From positions 108,236 through 172,235 of the forward strand of contig NZ_CCDG010000024.1 in NCBI RefSeq assembly GCF_000723885.1: 64,000 bases of DNA, written 5' to 3'. The notes below the pieces were generated by a model that saw nothing but the letters and a program-made list of their open reading frames with translations, was not told the DNA's origin and did not search any database. The position numbers were made by a program, and so were the translations under genes. The DNA comes from Paenibacillus camerounensis (GTDB taxonomy: Bacteria; Bacillota; Bacilli; Paenibacillales; Paenibacillaceae). Below, one piece after another: positions 41,452 to 49,684 of the stretch (positions are counted from its first letter, which is position 1; the number at the start of each line of letters is the position of its first letter).

Positions 41452-41874
41452 ATGACAGTAAAACTTACCCCCTATATTACTTTGGAGGGGCGCTCGAAGG
41501 AAGCCATTCATTTTTATGAACAGGCTATAGGTGCAGAGCTGCTCTCCATTACTACTTACGGTGAAATGCCGGGCATGCCGGATACGTTCACGGATGATCT
41601 GAAGAGCCTCGTGGCACATGCCAAGCTGAAAATCGGCAATTCGGAGCTTATGTTCTCGGATGCTCCGGGCGGAGCAACGGTTAATGATGGAAAGCGTGTA
41701 ACCATCTGCATTACCACAAACGCTATAGAGCAATCAAGAAAAATATATGAAGCTTTGTCTGAAGACGGTACAGTCAATTTACCTTTCAGCGAAGAAGCCT
41801 TCAGTCCCGGGTTTGGGGATGTAACAGATAAATTCGGTGTAACCTTTCAAATCTATACGGAGCTTGAAGGCTGA
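41452..41874 (+). CDS. VOC family protein (PhnB/YjdN-like)
   Basis: This 140-residue glyoxalase/VOC-fold protein is of the PhnB-like group (LTPYITLEGRSKEAIHFYEQ near the N-terminus, LMFSDAPGGATVNDGKRVTI mid, FGDVTDKFGVTFQIY at the end). The fold binds a divalent metal between paired beta-alpha-beta modules. No resistance or isomerase activity can be assigned. GGAGGAGG precedes ATG 41452. It lies 87 bases after the ECF sigma gene, a linkage often seen between SigJ/SigG-type ECFs and VOC or DUF1428-like genes. A terminator follows. Confidence 0.88.
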   Translation: MTVKLTPYITLEGRSKEAIHFYEQAIGAELLSITTYGEMPGMPDTFTDDLKSLVAHAKLKIGNSELMFSDAPGGATVNDGKRVTICITTNAIEQSRKIYEALSEDGTVNLPFSEEAFSPGFGDVTDKFGVTFQIYTELEG

Positions 41875-41890
41875 ATATTGAATGTTGGGG

Positions 41891-41925
41891 GAAGAGCTGC
41901 ACAGAAATGGTGCGGCTCTTTTCTT
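41891..41925 (+). terminator. Terminator after the VOC gene
   Basis: GAAGAGCTGCAC and GTGCGGCTCTTTTC form a stem with one mismatch and a T-run. Confidence 0.8.
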
Positions 41926-42169
41926 AGAATAGCGGCAGGTGTTTATCCATTTTTTTGTATTTACATACCATAGACGGCTTGTTCATTAATAGGTATATCT
42001 ATCATATATAATGTGAAAGTATGTCGAATTTAGTTGAAAAAAAGTGCAGGGATCTTCACGTAAATGCTATACGGATGCATGGCTTCCTGTATAATTTATT
42101 GCATAAGCAGACATTTAAGGCTGCCGCTTCCGAATGACATCAAATCCCTCACGAAAGAGAGTAATGACT

Positions 42170-43054
42170 ATGAAATCCATCGCCTGGGTAACCGACAGCA
42201 CAAGCACCATTGATTCTGAATTCGCCAAGAACAACCACATTTATATTATTCCTTTGCGTCTTATTGTTAATAATGAATGCTACAAAGAAAATATAGACAT
42301 CAGCGCCGATCAGTTCTATGAAAAAATGCGCAAAAGCGATAAGGCAGGCAGCTCCCAGCCGCCGATCGGTGAATTCGTGGAGCTATACGAGCGCCTGAAG
42401 GAAGAGTATGACGAGATTATTGCAATCCATTGCTCCTCTGAGCTCAGCGGTACGTTTCATACCTCGATGCAGGCGGCAGACATCGCCGGCGTCAATGTCA
42501 TCGGGATTGATTCAAGGGTAGGGGCTTATCCGATCCGGGAGATGATCCGCCGCGGCGTTCACTGGCAGCAGGCAGGCTGCACTGCGCTGGAGATCAAGGA
42601 GAGAATTGAAGATATTATTAAAGAGATGTCCTTCTACCTGATTCCGGCCAGCCTGAGCCAGCTGCACCGCAGCGGGCGGCTCTCCGGCTCTCAGCTGCTG
42701 CTGGGCCAGCTGATGCGGATTCATCTGCTGCTGAAGTTCGATGAGGGGAAAATAGTCGTTGTGGACAAAATCCGCACCTACAAGAAGACGAAACAAGTCT
42801 TGCTGGATACCCTCCGTAAGGATATCCGGCAGATACAGGATATTTGCATTATGCATGCCAACAATATTGAAGAGGCGCTGAGCATGGAGTTGATCATTAA
42901 GGAAATGTCACCTTCTATCCGTACCGAAATCATGACTTTTGTTCCCGTTGTAGGCGTTCACATGGGCGAAGGAACACTTGCGCTTTCATGGATTAACAGC
43001 ACTGCCGTTAACAGCATCACAGCTCCGGACAAAGAGATGGAGCCTGCACATTAA
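42170..43054 (+). CDS. DegV family fatty-acid-binding protein
   Basis: This DegV protein of about 294 residues is FakB-like. DegV/FakB proteins bind a fatty acid and present it to the kinase FakA for phosphorylation. Typical motifs are WVTDSTSTI at the N-terminus, the SSQPPIGEFVELYERL loop near 60, HCSSELSGTF near 95, and SLSQLHRSGRLSG near 165. The C-terminal lobe ends HMGEGTLALSW. ATG 42170 is chosen; ATG 42164 is equally possible with GAGAG upstream. It is a single-gene unit followed by a strong terminator. Confidence 0.93.
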   Translation: MKSIAWVTDSTSTIDSEFAKNNHIYIIPLRLIVNNECYKENIDISADQFYEKMRKSDKAGSSQPPIGEFVELYERLKEEYDEIIAIHCSSELSGTFHTSMQAADIAGVNVIGIDSRVGAYPIREMIRRGVHWQQAGCTALEIKERIEDIIKEMSFYLIPASLSQLHRSGRLSGSQLLLGQLMRIHLLLKFDEGKIVVVDKIRTYKKTKQVLLDTLRKDIRQIQDICIMHANNIEEALSMELIIKEMSPSIRTEIMTFVPVVGVHMGEGTLALSWINSTAVNSITAPDKEMEPAH

Positions 43055-43091
43055 GGCTAAGGGCTGTACAGCAACAGGCCCTGCTTATAAG

Positions 43092-43133
43092 AAACCAGCG
43101 GTCCCCCGAGGAGTGGGGCCGCTGGTTTTTTTA
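43092..43133 (+). terminator. Terminator after the degV-like gene
   Basis: AAACCAGCGGtCCCC and GGGGcCGCTGGTTT form a long stem, then T7. Confidence 0.92.
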
Positions 43134-43246
43134 TTGTATAGGAAATGATACAGTGCAAAAAAATGCGGATAACTCCGATGAAAAATAAAAGAGGGGTGGA
43201 CGTGAAGAATCAGGAGACATGAGAAGAAACGACCTGATACCCCCCC

Positions 43247-43487
43247 ACATTGTATTCGTTTTTTCGTATAGATTTGGCCAGTCTGCCCTTATGGTGGCCT
43301 AATGTATTCGTTATTTCGCATACATTAGGCTAGTTTGCCCTCTTAGTGGCCAAATGTATTCGTTATTTCGCATACATTAGGCTAGTTTGCCCTCTTAGTG
43401 GCCAAATGTATTCGTTATTTCGCATACATTAGGCTAGTTTGCCCTCTTAGTGGCCTAATGTATTCGTTTTTTCGTATACATTAGGCC
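43247..43487. repeat. 52-bp tandem repeat array with internal hairpins
   Basis: About four and a half units with an exact 52-base period are present (GGCTAGTTTGCC begins at 43328, 43380 and 43432). Each unit holds an inverted repeat AATGTAT-12 bases-ATACATT that would fold alone. The edge units are diverged and swap TTATTTCGCA for TTTTTTCGTA while keeping the arms complementary. No coding potential was seen. The array lies in the 43133-43721 intergenic space before the collagen-like gene. Confidence 0.9.
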
Positions 43488-43566
43488 AGGGTGTGTGCCT
43501 ATATTCGCTATTTCAATACAGCTGCCAGAAGGCAGCAAATTTGGTTCTTAAGTACTCTATATATAG

Positions 43567-43586
43567 ATCCACCCTTCGGGTGGATT
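43567..43586. terminator. Small TTCG-loop hairpin
   Basis: ATCCACCC-ttcg-GGTGGAT has a UUCG-type stable loop and is followed by TTCTTCC. It may end transcripts crossing the tandem repeat region. Confidence 0.5.
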
Positions 43587-43721
43587 TCTTCCTGCGATTA
43601 CAACAGGTTAAGCTGGATAATGCCGGAGGGCCCGGGGGGATTATCCTGACATCCGCCCAAGCGCAATATCCGCGAATGCATATGATGATTATGCCTAAAC
43701 AATTGGAAGGAGCGATCACAT

Positions 43722-44129
43722 ATGGGATTTTTTCCAGCGCCGGGACCCGGCGGAGGGTTTCCGGGATTTCCGGGGGGACCAGGATTTCCGGGAGGACCGG
43801 GAGGACCAGGAGGACCAGGAGGACCAGGACCAGGACCAGGACCAGGACCAGGTGGGCCGGGCGGTGCACCGGGAGGCGTTCAGCCGCCAACGGCTCCGCC
43901 GCCGCAATTCGTACCGCAAATGTCCGCTACCGCATATGCCGTTGATCCCGGCGGGATCAGACGCTGCATGTTCCGCAACACCTATGTCTGGATGAATAAC
44001 GGCGAGCAATTCTGGTTTTATCCGGTATTTGTAGGGCGTAATTCTATTGCGGGCTTCAGATGGTATGGATTCTTCTGGGGATATTTCGGCGTTGATCTGA
44101 ACCGGATCAGCTCGTTCACCTGCTTCTAA
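43722..44129 (+). CDS. Collagen-like GPG-repeat protein with aromatic C-terminal domain
   Basis: This 135-residue protein has residues 1-50 as a Gly-Pro repeat tract (GFPGGPGGPGGPGGPGPGPG), then a Pro-rich hinge (QPPTAPPPQFVP), then a compact C-terminal domain rich in Phe/Trp/Tyr. The latter reads CMFRNTYVWMNNGEQFWFYP, VFVGRNSIAGFRWYGFF and ends SSFTCF. Similar small proteins occur in spore formers, where a surface or coat role is suspected. There is no signal peptide. AAGGAGCGA precedes ATG 43722. The GGACCA codon repeats are nearly exact, so the tract may vary in length by slippage. A hairpin terminator follows. Confidence 0.8.
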   Translation: MGFFPAPGPGGGFPGFPGGPGFPGGPGGPGGPGGPGPGPGPGPGGPGGAPGGVQPPTAPPPQFVPQMSATAYAVDPGGIRRCMFRNTYVWMNNGEQFWFYPVFVGRNSIAGFRWYGFFWGYFGVDLNRISSFTCF

Positions 44130-44144
44130 GACGGATCAGCGAAA

Positions 44145-44175
44145 GAGAACAGTCTCAGCGGGCTGTTCTTTTTGC
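44145..44175 (+). terminator. Terminator after the collagen-like gene
   Basis: GAACAG and CTGTTC arms with a T-run; a competing CAGC/GCTG pairing extends it. Confidence 0.7.
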
Positions 44176-44282
44176 TGAGTGATTATTCCTGTTTTTTGGC
44201 ACAAGATAAACATGGTATAATTTGGAATGATGGATTATGGCTCCTATCGTTCATATCCGGGGCCGGGAATGGAGGAATATTC

Positions 44283-44765
44283 ATGGTATGGCCGACTCAT
44301 ATTGTTGCTGTCAGCGGGATTGTGGAGAATGAAGAGGGGCACATTCTGCTGGTGAAGACTTATCATGGTGGCTGGGTATGCCCGGGAGGACAGGTAGAAA
44401 CCGGTGAGAATCTAATGGATGCTCTTATCCGGGAAATAAAAGAGGAAAGCGGAATAGATGTAACCGTCTCGCAGCTATACGGGGTAGTCTCGAATACAGG
44501 TGTACATAAATGGTATGACGGCGTGACTGCAGTCCCCACGAAAGTGATGCTGGACTTTATCTGTAAGCCTGTTGGCGGGGAGCTATGCACCTCCGATGAG
44601 ACATCAGACTGCCGCTGGGTCGCTAAGGAACAGGTGCTTGAGCTGATTACAGCCCCGGCTATCCGTGCGCGGTATCAGGCTTATCTCGATTTTGACGGGA
44701 AAACACAGTATCTGGACTATGTGACTAAACCTGATTTTGAAGTGAAATTAAGCAGAACTATATAA
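44283..44765 (+). CDS. Nudix hydrolase
   Basis: This 160-residue Nudix-fold pyrophosphohydrolase has the Nudix box complete at about residues 37-59: GGQVETGENLMDAL followed by IREIKEESGI (Gx5Ex7REUxEExGU). It hydrolyses a nucleoside diphosphate linked to another moiety; the substrate cannot be read from sequence. ATG 44283 has GGAGG at a 7-base spacing; upstream in-frame codons lack a site. It is a single gene between the collagen-like gene and a coiled-coil protein. Confidence 0.9.
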   Translation: MVWPTHIVAVSGIVENEEGHILLVKTYHGGWVCPGGQVETGENLMDALIREIKEESGIDVTVSQLYGVVSNTGVHKWYDGVTAVPTKVMLDFICKPVGGELCTSDETSDCRWVAKEQVLELITAPAIRARYQAYLDFDGKTQYLDYVTKPDFEVKLSRTI

Positions 44766-44879
44766 TTCGGGTGTAACAATATTGTTGTCATGACAGGTAT
44801 TACCGGGTAATAGGTATTAATAGGACATTCAAAACAGGCTGGACCACCAGTGGCGGCCGGGGAAACGGAGGGGAAGATA

Positions 44880-45251
44880 ATGGGGATGCAGATCGTAGCC
44901 GGTATCAGTTCGGTGCAGGTGATAATGGCCTACGGCGGAACACAGAGCGAGGTCAGTTCCATGGAGAAGCAGCGAGACCGGCTGATGATGGAGCTGGAAA
45001 GGATGAACGCGCCGGGCGGTGCAGATACGGTTAACCGCCGTGAGCAGCTGCAGCGGCAAATCCGGCTGATAGAGGTACAGCTCGCGCACAAAGTCGGGAG
45101 CACTGCATCAGCTGATATGATCTCCTCCCCCGCACAGAACGTGAGCACAATCGGGCGCACGGAATGGAAGGGAGGCCTCCGGGGGATCGGGATGACGGAC
45201 CCGCGGACGGCAACAGTAGACCCGGATGGCCATTTTAATGCCTTAATTTAG
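44880..45251 (+). CDS. FlxA-like coiled-coil protein
   Basis: This 123-residue protein has a central coiled coil (about 20-72: SMEKQRDRLMMELERMN, then NRREQLQRQIRLIEVQLAHK) like FlxA-family proteins. The N-terminus (MGMQIVAGISSVQVIM) is short and hydrophobic, and the C-terminus unstructured. ATG 44880 has GGAGGGG upstream; ATG 44886 is possible too. The function is unknown; FlxA-like proteins are small cytosolic helical proteins. A very strong inverted repeat begins two bases after its stop. Confidence 0.72.
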   Translation: MGMQIVAGISSVQVIMAYGGTQSEVSSMEKQRDRLMMELERMNAPGGADTVNRREQLQRQIRLIEVQLAHKVGSTASADMISSPAQNVSTIGRTEWKGGLRGIGMTDPRTATVDPDGHFNALI

Positions 45252-45253
45252 AT

Positions 45254-45318
45254 GACATACAACAGGTGCGAAAGCGTCCGGACGGTAATAAGCCGGATGC
45301 TCGCACCTGTTGTATGTC
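45254..45318. repeat. Strong 26-bp inverted repeat without T-tract
   Basis: GACATACAACAGGTGCGA-aa-GCGTCCGG pairs with CCGGATGC-t-CGCACCTGTTGTATGTC around an 11-base loop. There is almost complete complementarity over 26 positions. No T-run follows on either strand, so it is not a standard intrinsic terminator. Confidence 0.85.
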
Positions 45319-45562
45319 CTGCTCCATCTCCATCTCCATAGAACCCTTAACCCGCGCCAAACATTCGGCACAATAGAACAGCAGGATTCCGGCCAGATTG
45401 AAGACACTTCCAAGCGGTAATTCTTCGCCTATCCTGCTGAGCAGGTATGTAGGGCTGATGTCTCCCGGCGTTACAAGTGGTTTGTGTCTTCTAACATAAG
45501 AGCTGCCGTTCTTTTTGTCAAACCTCCGGCAGGCCTGGGCAGTTCTCACCTGACCGTCAGGC

Positions 45563-46837
45563 TTAATGGCCGGGAAGCCCGGTGTCTTCAATCTTCTGCA
45601 GCGATTTGGCGTACACTATTCCAACCGCTACAGCAAGGCAGGTCAGGCAAGCGGCAAAAATATACAGCCTGACGATGCCAAACGTTTCTGCCGCCCAGGC
45701 CATCCCCAGCAGGGAGATACAAAAGAACAGGTGGAGTACTGTCGCCTGTGCGGATAATACCTTCGGCAGCTGCTCACTGTCTACGCTGTGCTGGACAAGG
45801 GTGCGGCGGGTTACGATACTCAGCTCGGCAAAAGGCCCCATCAGGAGGACCAGCACAAGGGCAAGGATAAGGTTCGTATTGACCGCGTACAGGAAAGTAA
45901 GCAGGCCGTAACCGGCCATGCCGATCAGCATAAAGCGCAGCAGTCTGCTGCCGATCCGGCGTACAGCCGAAATGACCAGCAGTCCTCCGCCGATGGTGCC
46001 GGCAAAATAAGCAGCGTTAATGAATCCCCACCATTGTTCGCCCTGTCCCAGAGCCTGCTGGACAAAAATAAGCGTGAACGCACCAACCCAGACCGAGCCT
46101 CCAAGCATGTCGATTGCATCTATAGCGGTAAGGGCTCTTAGTGCCGGGGTGCGCCAGATGATTTTCCAGCCTTCACTCAGCACCGACCATCCCGAGCTCC
46201 GGGGAAGATTGCCTTCACTGCCGGCGGCACTCGGTTCCGGAGCTGTATTCCCGGATTCCGGCTCCCTGATCTGCAGGGTGAACAGGGCAGCCAGGGCGTA
46301 GATTACACCAGTTAGCAGGAGTGTGGAGGAGGTTCCGATCCAGATGATAATCAGGCCGCTGAGACCCCAGCCGGCGAACTGGACAACCTGGTCGCTGACG
46401 GATAACAGGCCGTTGGCCCGCAGCAATCCTTCACGCGATGCGGTAAGCCTCGGGACGAGTGCATTGCGCGCAGGAACCGTCCAGCCGTCCAGGAAGGACA
46501 TTGCAAAGATCAGCAGGAACACAATGAGCAGTGAAGCATTGCCGCCCTGAATGCCGAGATAGGCTGCCATCACGGCAAAGAATACGAACTGCCCGGACTG
46601 CGACAGCAGGAGCAGGCGGGACAGCTTAAACCGTTCGATCAGCAGCGGGGCGAGCAGGCCGCTGATCATCTGCGAGAGTGAGCGGAACAGAGGGACCAGC
46701 GTCGCTGAGATCAGGCTGCCGGTATGGTCCAGTACCAGCACAGTTAGAGCCATAATATAGAGGACATCGGCAGCATTTGCCGCAGATTGAGTGCCCCATA
46801 AGTAGTAAAAGGATTTGCTGAGCCCAATCTTATTCAT
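45563..46837 (-). CDS. MFS transporter
   Basis: This 424-residue major facilitator resembles the MFS_3/enterobactin-exporter-like group, with about 12 membrane helices. Features include the N-terminal WGTQSAANAADVLYIMALTV, the cytoplasmic loop after helix 2 (PLLIERFKLSRLLLLSQ) and helix-5 region SFLDGWTVPARNALVPRLT. It is probably a proton-driven efflux or uptake carrier with unknown substrate. ATG 46837 has GGAG upstream. It follows the Nudix/isomerase-like gene on the same strand after 41 bases, so the two may be co-transcribed. Confidence 0.9.
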   Translation of the reverse strand: MNKIGLSKSFYYLWGTQSAANAADVLYIMALTVLVLDHTGSLISATLVPLFRSLSQMISGLLAPLLIERFKLSRLLLLSQSGQFVFFAVMAAYLGIQGGNASLLIVFLLIFAMSFLDGWTVPARNALVPRLTASREGLLRANGLLSVSDQVVQFAGWGLSGLIIIWIGTSSTLLLTGVIYALAALFTLQIREPESGNTAPEPSAAGSEGNLPRSSGWSVLSEGWKIIWRTPALRALTAIDAIDMLGGSVWVGAFTLIFVQQALGQGEQWWGFINAAYFAGTIGGGLLVISAVRRIGSRLLRFMLIGMAGYGLLTFLYAVNTNLILALVLVLLMGPFAELSIVTRRTLVQHSVDSEQLPKVLSAQATVLHLFFCISLLGMAWAAETFGIVRLYIFAACLTCLAVAVGIVYAKSLQKIEDTGLPGH

Positions 46838-46878
46838 TACATTAAAGTCTCCATTATCCCGGATATGATTTGGTATAA

Positions 46879-47502
46879 TTAAGCAAATACGGCAGAAATG
46901 CCGGCAATGATCTTCCTGTAATAGGATGGTTCATGCGGAACAAAGGAGCTGATCCCCGCTTCTTCGTCAATCGGTATACGGAGCGTACCTTCCATACGGA
47001 AGCCCCGGACCCGTATGGAGCTGCTGCCGCCTTCCCATAGACTGGTAAAGTCTGTAAAGCTGGCGGTAACGAGGCCGGCGACCTCTTCGGGCTGCAGGTT
47101 AAAGGCCTCCATCGGTAAGGCCGTTTCAAGTATAAAGACGTTAGCACGTTCACGGTCAAGGAAGCCCGCTGTATTCATGGTATATGGAATAATGCCCAGC
47201 GGATGCAGCGCCGCAAAGGGGACTGAAATCCCAAGCTCCTCTTCAAGCTCGCGGATGCCGTCCTGCGGGGTTTCATGGGTGAGCAGATGTCCTGCGGCTG
47301 TGATGTCCAGCAAGCCGGCATAATCCCGTTTCTGCCGGCTGCGCAGCTGGAGCCAGATGGATATTCCCCCGTCTGGTTCCCGGCTCACCAGCCAGCAGTG
47401 AAAGGTCTCATGCCACAGTCCGAGCCGGTGCACGTCATTGCGGGGCGCAGAACCGGTTATATTTCCGTCTTCATCAAATGTAGTGAGCCATTCATCGTTC
47501 AT
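46879..47502 (-). CDS. Nudix domain protein (IDI/YfcD-like)
   Basis: This 207-residue Nudix-superfamily protein is of the isopentenyl-diphosphate-isomerase-like type: HRLGLWHETFHCWLVS near residue 25, LLDITAAGHLLTHETPQDG then IRELEEELGI near 75. One residue is missing between the Glu and Arg of the canonical box. IPP isomerase's catalytic Cys is not seen where expected, so hydrolase activity is more likely. GGGGAACACC precedes the ATG. It is same-strand with the MFS gene. Confidence 0.85.
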   Translation of the reverse strand: MNDEWLTTFDEDGNITGSAPRNDVHRLGLWHETFHCWLVSREPDGGISIWLQLRSRQKRDYAGLLDITAAGHLLTHETPQDGIRELEEELGISVPFAALHPLGIIPYTMNTAGFLDRERANVFILETALPMEAFNLQPEEVAGLVTASFTDFTSLWEGGSSSIRVRGFRMEGTLRIPIDEEAGISSFVPHEPSYYRKIIAGISAVFA

Positions 47503-47671
47503 GGGTGTTCCCCTTTTGTTATGTAGTTATGGAGCAGCCGTGATTAAGATTACTTGGAGGGTGTTTGGTTAAGTAATGTAGACAGCCCTGCTGTCCATCG
47601 GCTAAATATAACATAGCCTTTGATTCGCGGGCAATGCTTTGCCTTTTCAATAATAATAAGGAGGTATGTTA

Positions 47672-48757
47672 GTGAATACGCTATTAAACTCCCGTCTTAG
47701 CAAGCTGATTCTTGCTTCTGCCATTATATTCTCCGGATTTTTTGCCAGTAGTGCCGCTACGAGGGTCTATGCAGATTCCCCGGTCACTTCAACCGCTATT
47801 TATAAGGCTTACCTGGATGTGGATATCGTTGCGGCAGCCGAGAAAAGCGGACTGAACCGCACAGTAGCCGACTATCTGGCTTCATCAGGCAATGCGCTGG
47901 ATGTAAAGGCGGCAGCTATTAATGCCTTGTATTCAGACCTGGCCTGGTCGGACAGGGAGCATGCAGAGGAATATTCGCAGCTGGTGTACGGTAAATCCAC
48001 TGCTGCACTGGATAAGTCTGCTCTGAGTGCCCAGCAGCTGTTTGTTATCGGATATTTGAAGGTGCTGGATCATTATCTGGACCCGGATATCACCTGGATA
48101 ACTGCAGCACAGAAGGCATTGCCGGGCAGCCAGACGGTCGCCTTGATCCATGCATTGGCAGCTTCACAGCAAAATATGGACTGCAGCTGGGTTATCACGG
48201 AACCGGTGCTTAATGATGCGGAGCTGACCAAGGATTTGAGGCAGGGTGCGGTGGATATTATTACGGATTACATGGTGCTGTACAAGGGGAGCCCATGCCA
48301 GCAGTCAGGAGAGGAGCCGGCTGTAGACAGACTGGTAAATGATATTTTGCAGGATGGGGTTGTCCTATCCATTGGTCAATCAGCGGTGCTGGTTAAAGGC
48401 AATGCGGCAGCAATAGACAGTGCGAACTCAAGTGTGGTGCCGTATATCCGCAACAATACAACAATGGTCCCGCTGAAATTTATTTCTGATAAGTTCGGTG
48501 CCCGCATCGAGGTCAATACGAACAAGCTGGAGGCCGCTGTGGTATATCTGAATCAGAAGACGGTTGTCCCGAAGGTTGAGATCAGAAACGGGCGGACCTT
48601 TGTCCCGCTTAGGGCTGTAATGGATATTTTTAAAAAGCAGACCTATTACAACAAGGGATTAATCATCATCACAGCCAATATAGCATTGGACGCGCAGAAC
48701 CCGTTGAACCAGCAGGCGGCAGAGCTGATCAGGAAAGAATTGTTGTCTCTTAAATAA
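47672..48757 (+). CDS. Secreted stalk-domain (copper amine oxidase N-like) protein
   Basis: This 361-residue exported protein has a Sec signal peptide at residues 1-35 (LILASAIIFSGFFASSAATR, cleavage near VYADS), a helical middle, and a C-terminal stalk/copper-amine-oxidase-N domain (about 230-340; MVPLKFISDKFGARIEV and FVPLRAVMDIF). These repeats bind cell-wall or polymer and are very common in Paenibacillus. GTG 47672 fits GGAGG at a 7-base spacing; the earlier ATG 47666 is too close to it. No catalytic motif was seen. It is a single gene facing the kdu cluster. Confidence 0.88.
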   Translation: MNTLLNSRLSKLILASAIIFSGFFASSAATRVYADSPVTSTAIYKAYLDVDIVAAAEKSGLNRTVADYLASSGNALDVKAAAINALYSDLAWSDREHAEEYSQLVYGKSTAALDKSALSAQQLFVIGYLKVLDHYLDPDITWITAAQKALPGSQTVALIHALAASQQNMDCSWVITEPVLNDAELTKDLRQGAVDIITDYMVLYKGSPCQQSGEEPAVDRLVNDILQDGVVLSIGQSAVLVKGNAAAIDSANSSVVPYIRNNTTMVPLKFISDKFGARIEVNTNKLEAAVVYLNQKTVVPKVEIRNGRTFVPLRAVMDIFKKQTYYNKGLIIITANIALDAQNPLNQQAAELIRKELLSLK

Positions 48758-48812
48758 CGCCGGGCCCATTATGTTGCAGAAATGCTCAAGCGGGCTGATA
48801 GTTACTTTGCAA

Positions 48813-48846
48813 AAAAAGCACCCGCATGCCTGTGGCATGCGGGTGC
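48813..48846 (-). terminator. Terminator of the kdu operon
   Basis: CACCCGCATGCC-tgt-GGCATGCGGGTG is a perfect 12-bp stem; on the minus strand T7 follows. It ends the kduI-deoR-kduD transcript. Confidence 0.92.
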
Positions 48847-48891
48847 AAGTGTATGTGATAAAGCTCCTTCATTCGGAGGAATGAAGAGATA

Positions 48892-49647
48892 TTATCTAGC
48901 TAACCATCCGCCGTCTACAGCCAGTACGTGGCCGTTCAGGTAGTCGGAAGCAGCAGATGCCAGGAATACAGCAGGGCCCTTAACATCTTCAGCAGTTCCC
49001 CAACGTCCTGCAGGGATACGGTCAAGGATTGAATCGGAACGGCTCTGGTCGGCACGGATTGGTGCAGTGTTCTCAGTAGCCATGTAGCCTGGAGCGATAG
49101 CGTTAACGTTCAGGCCGAATTGAGCCCACTCGTTAGCGAATGCCTTAGTCAGACCGGCAACAGCATGCTTACTTGCAGTGTAACCAGGAACGTTGATACC
49201 GCCCTGGTAGGACAGCATGGAGCAGATGTTGATGATTTTTCCTGTGCCTCTTTCAATGAAGTGACGGCCGGCGATCTGGGACAGCAGGAACACAGTGTTC
49301 TGGTTAAGGTTAATTACGTCGAACCAGTCTTTTTCACTGTGGTCTTTGGCTGGAGTACGGCGGATCATACCTGCACAGTTAACAAGAATGTCAACGTGGC
49401 CGGTCAGTTCCAGTGCCTGATCGAAAGCGCCCTGCAGCTTGCTGTGATCGCTCAGGTCAGCTTCGATGCTAAGTGCTTTTACGCCGTAAGCTTCTGCAGC
49501 TTTTACGGATTCTTCACTGCTGTTCAGGGAGATGGAGACAACATCTGCGCCTGCCTCAGCGAACGCAAGCAGAATGCCTTGTCCAAGACCTTGTGCTGCT
49601 CCGGTTACGATTGCTGTTTTGCCTGCAAGACTGAATAGTGATGACAT
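48892..49647 (-). CDS. kduD: 2-dehydro-3-deoxy-D-gluconate 5-dehydrogenase KduD
   Basis: This 251-residue SDR enzyme of pectin/uronate breakdown interconverts 2,5-diketo-3-deoxygluconate and 2-keto-3-deoxygluconate with NAD(H). Cofactor loop VTGAAQGLGQGI near residue 17, NCAGMIRR near 95, active-site YTASKHAV near 155, and the family-typical IAPGYMATENTAPIRAD near 190 support KduD specifically. ATG 49647 has GGAG upstream; the longer frame upstream has no site. It is the third gene of the kduI-deoR-kduD operon, 37 bases after the regulator. Confidence 0.94.
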   Translation of the reverse strand: MSSLFSLAGKTAIVTGAAQGLGQGILLAFAEAGADVVSISLNSSEESVKAAEAYGVKALSIEADLSDHSKLQGAFDQALELTGHVDILVNCAGMIRRTPAKDHSEKDWFDVINLNQNTVFLLSQIAGRHFIERGTGKIINICSMLSYQGGINVPGYTASKHAVAGLTKAFANEWAQFGLNVNAIAPGYMATENTAPIRADQSRSDSILDRIPAGRWGTAEDVKGPAVFLASAASDYLNGHVLAVDGGWLAR

Positions 49648-49684
49648 AATAATATTCGCTCCTTTTAATGTGCTGTTATTTAGA

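Noticed and set aside
45235..45591. 118-codon minus-strand frame after the MFS gene
   Set aside because: It runs through the 26-bp inverted repeat, overlaps the MFS stop, has no ribosome site and shows no recognisable domain.
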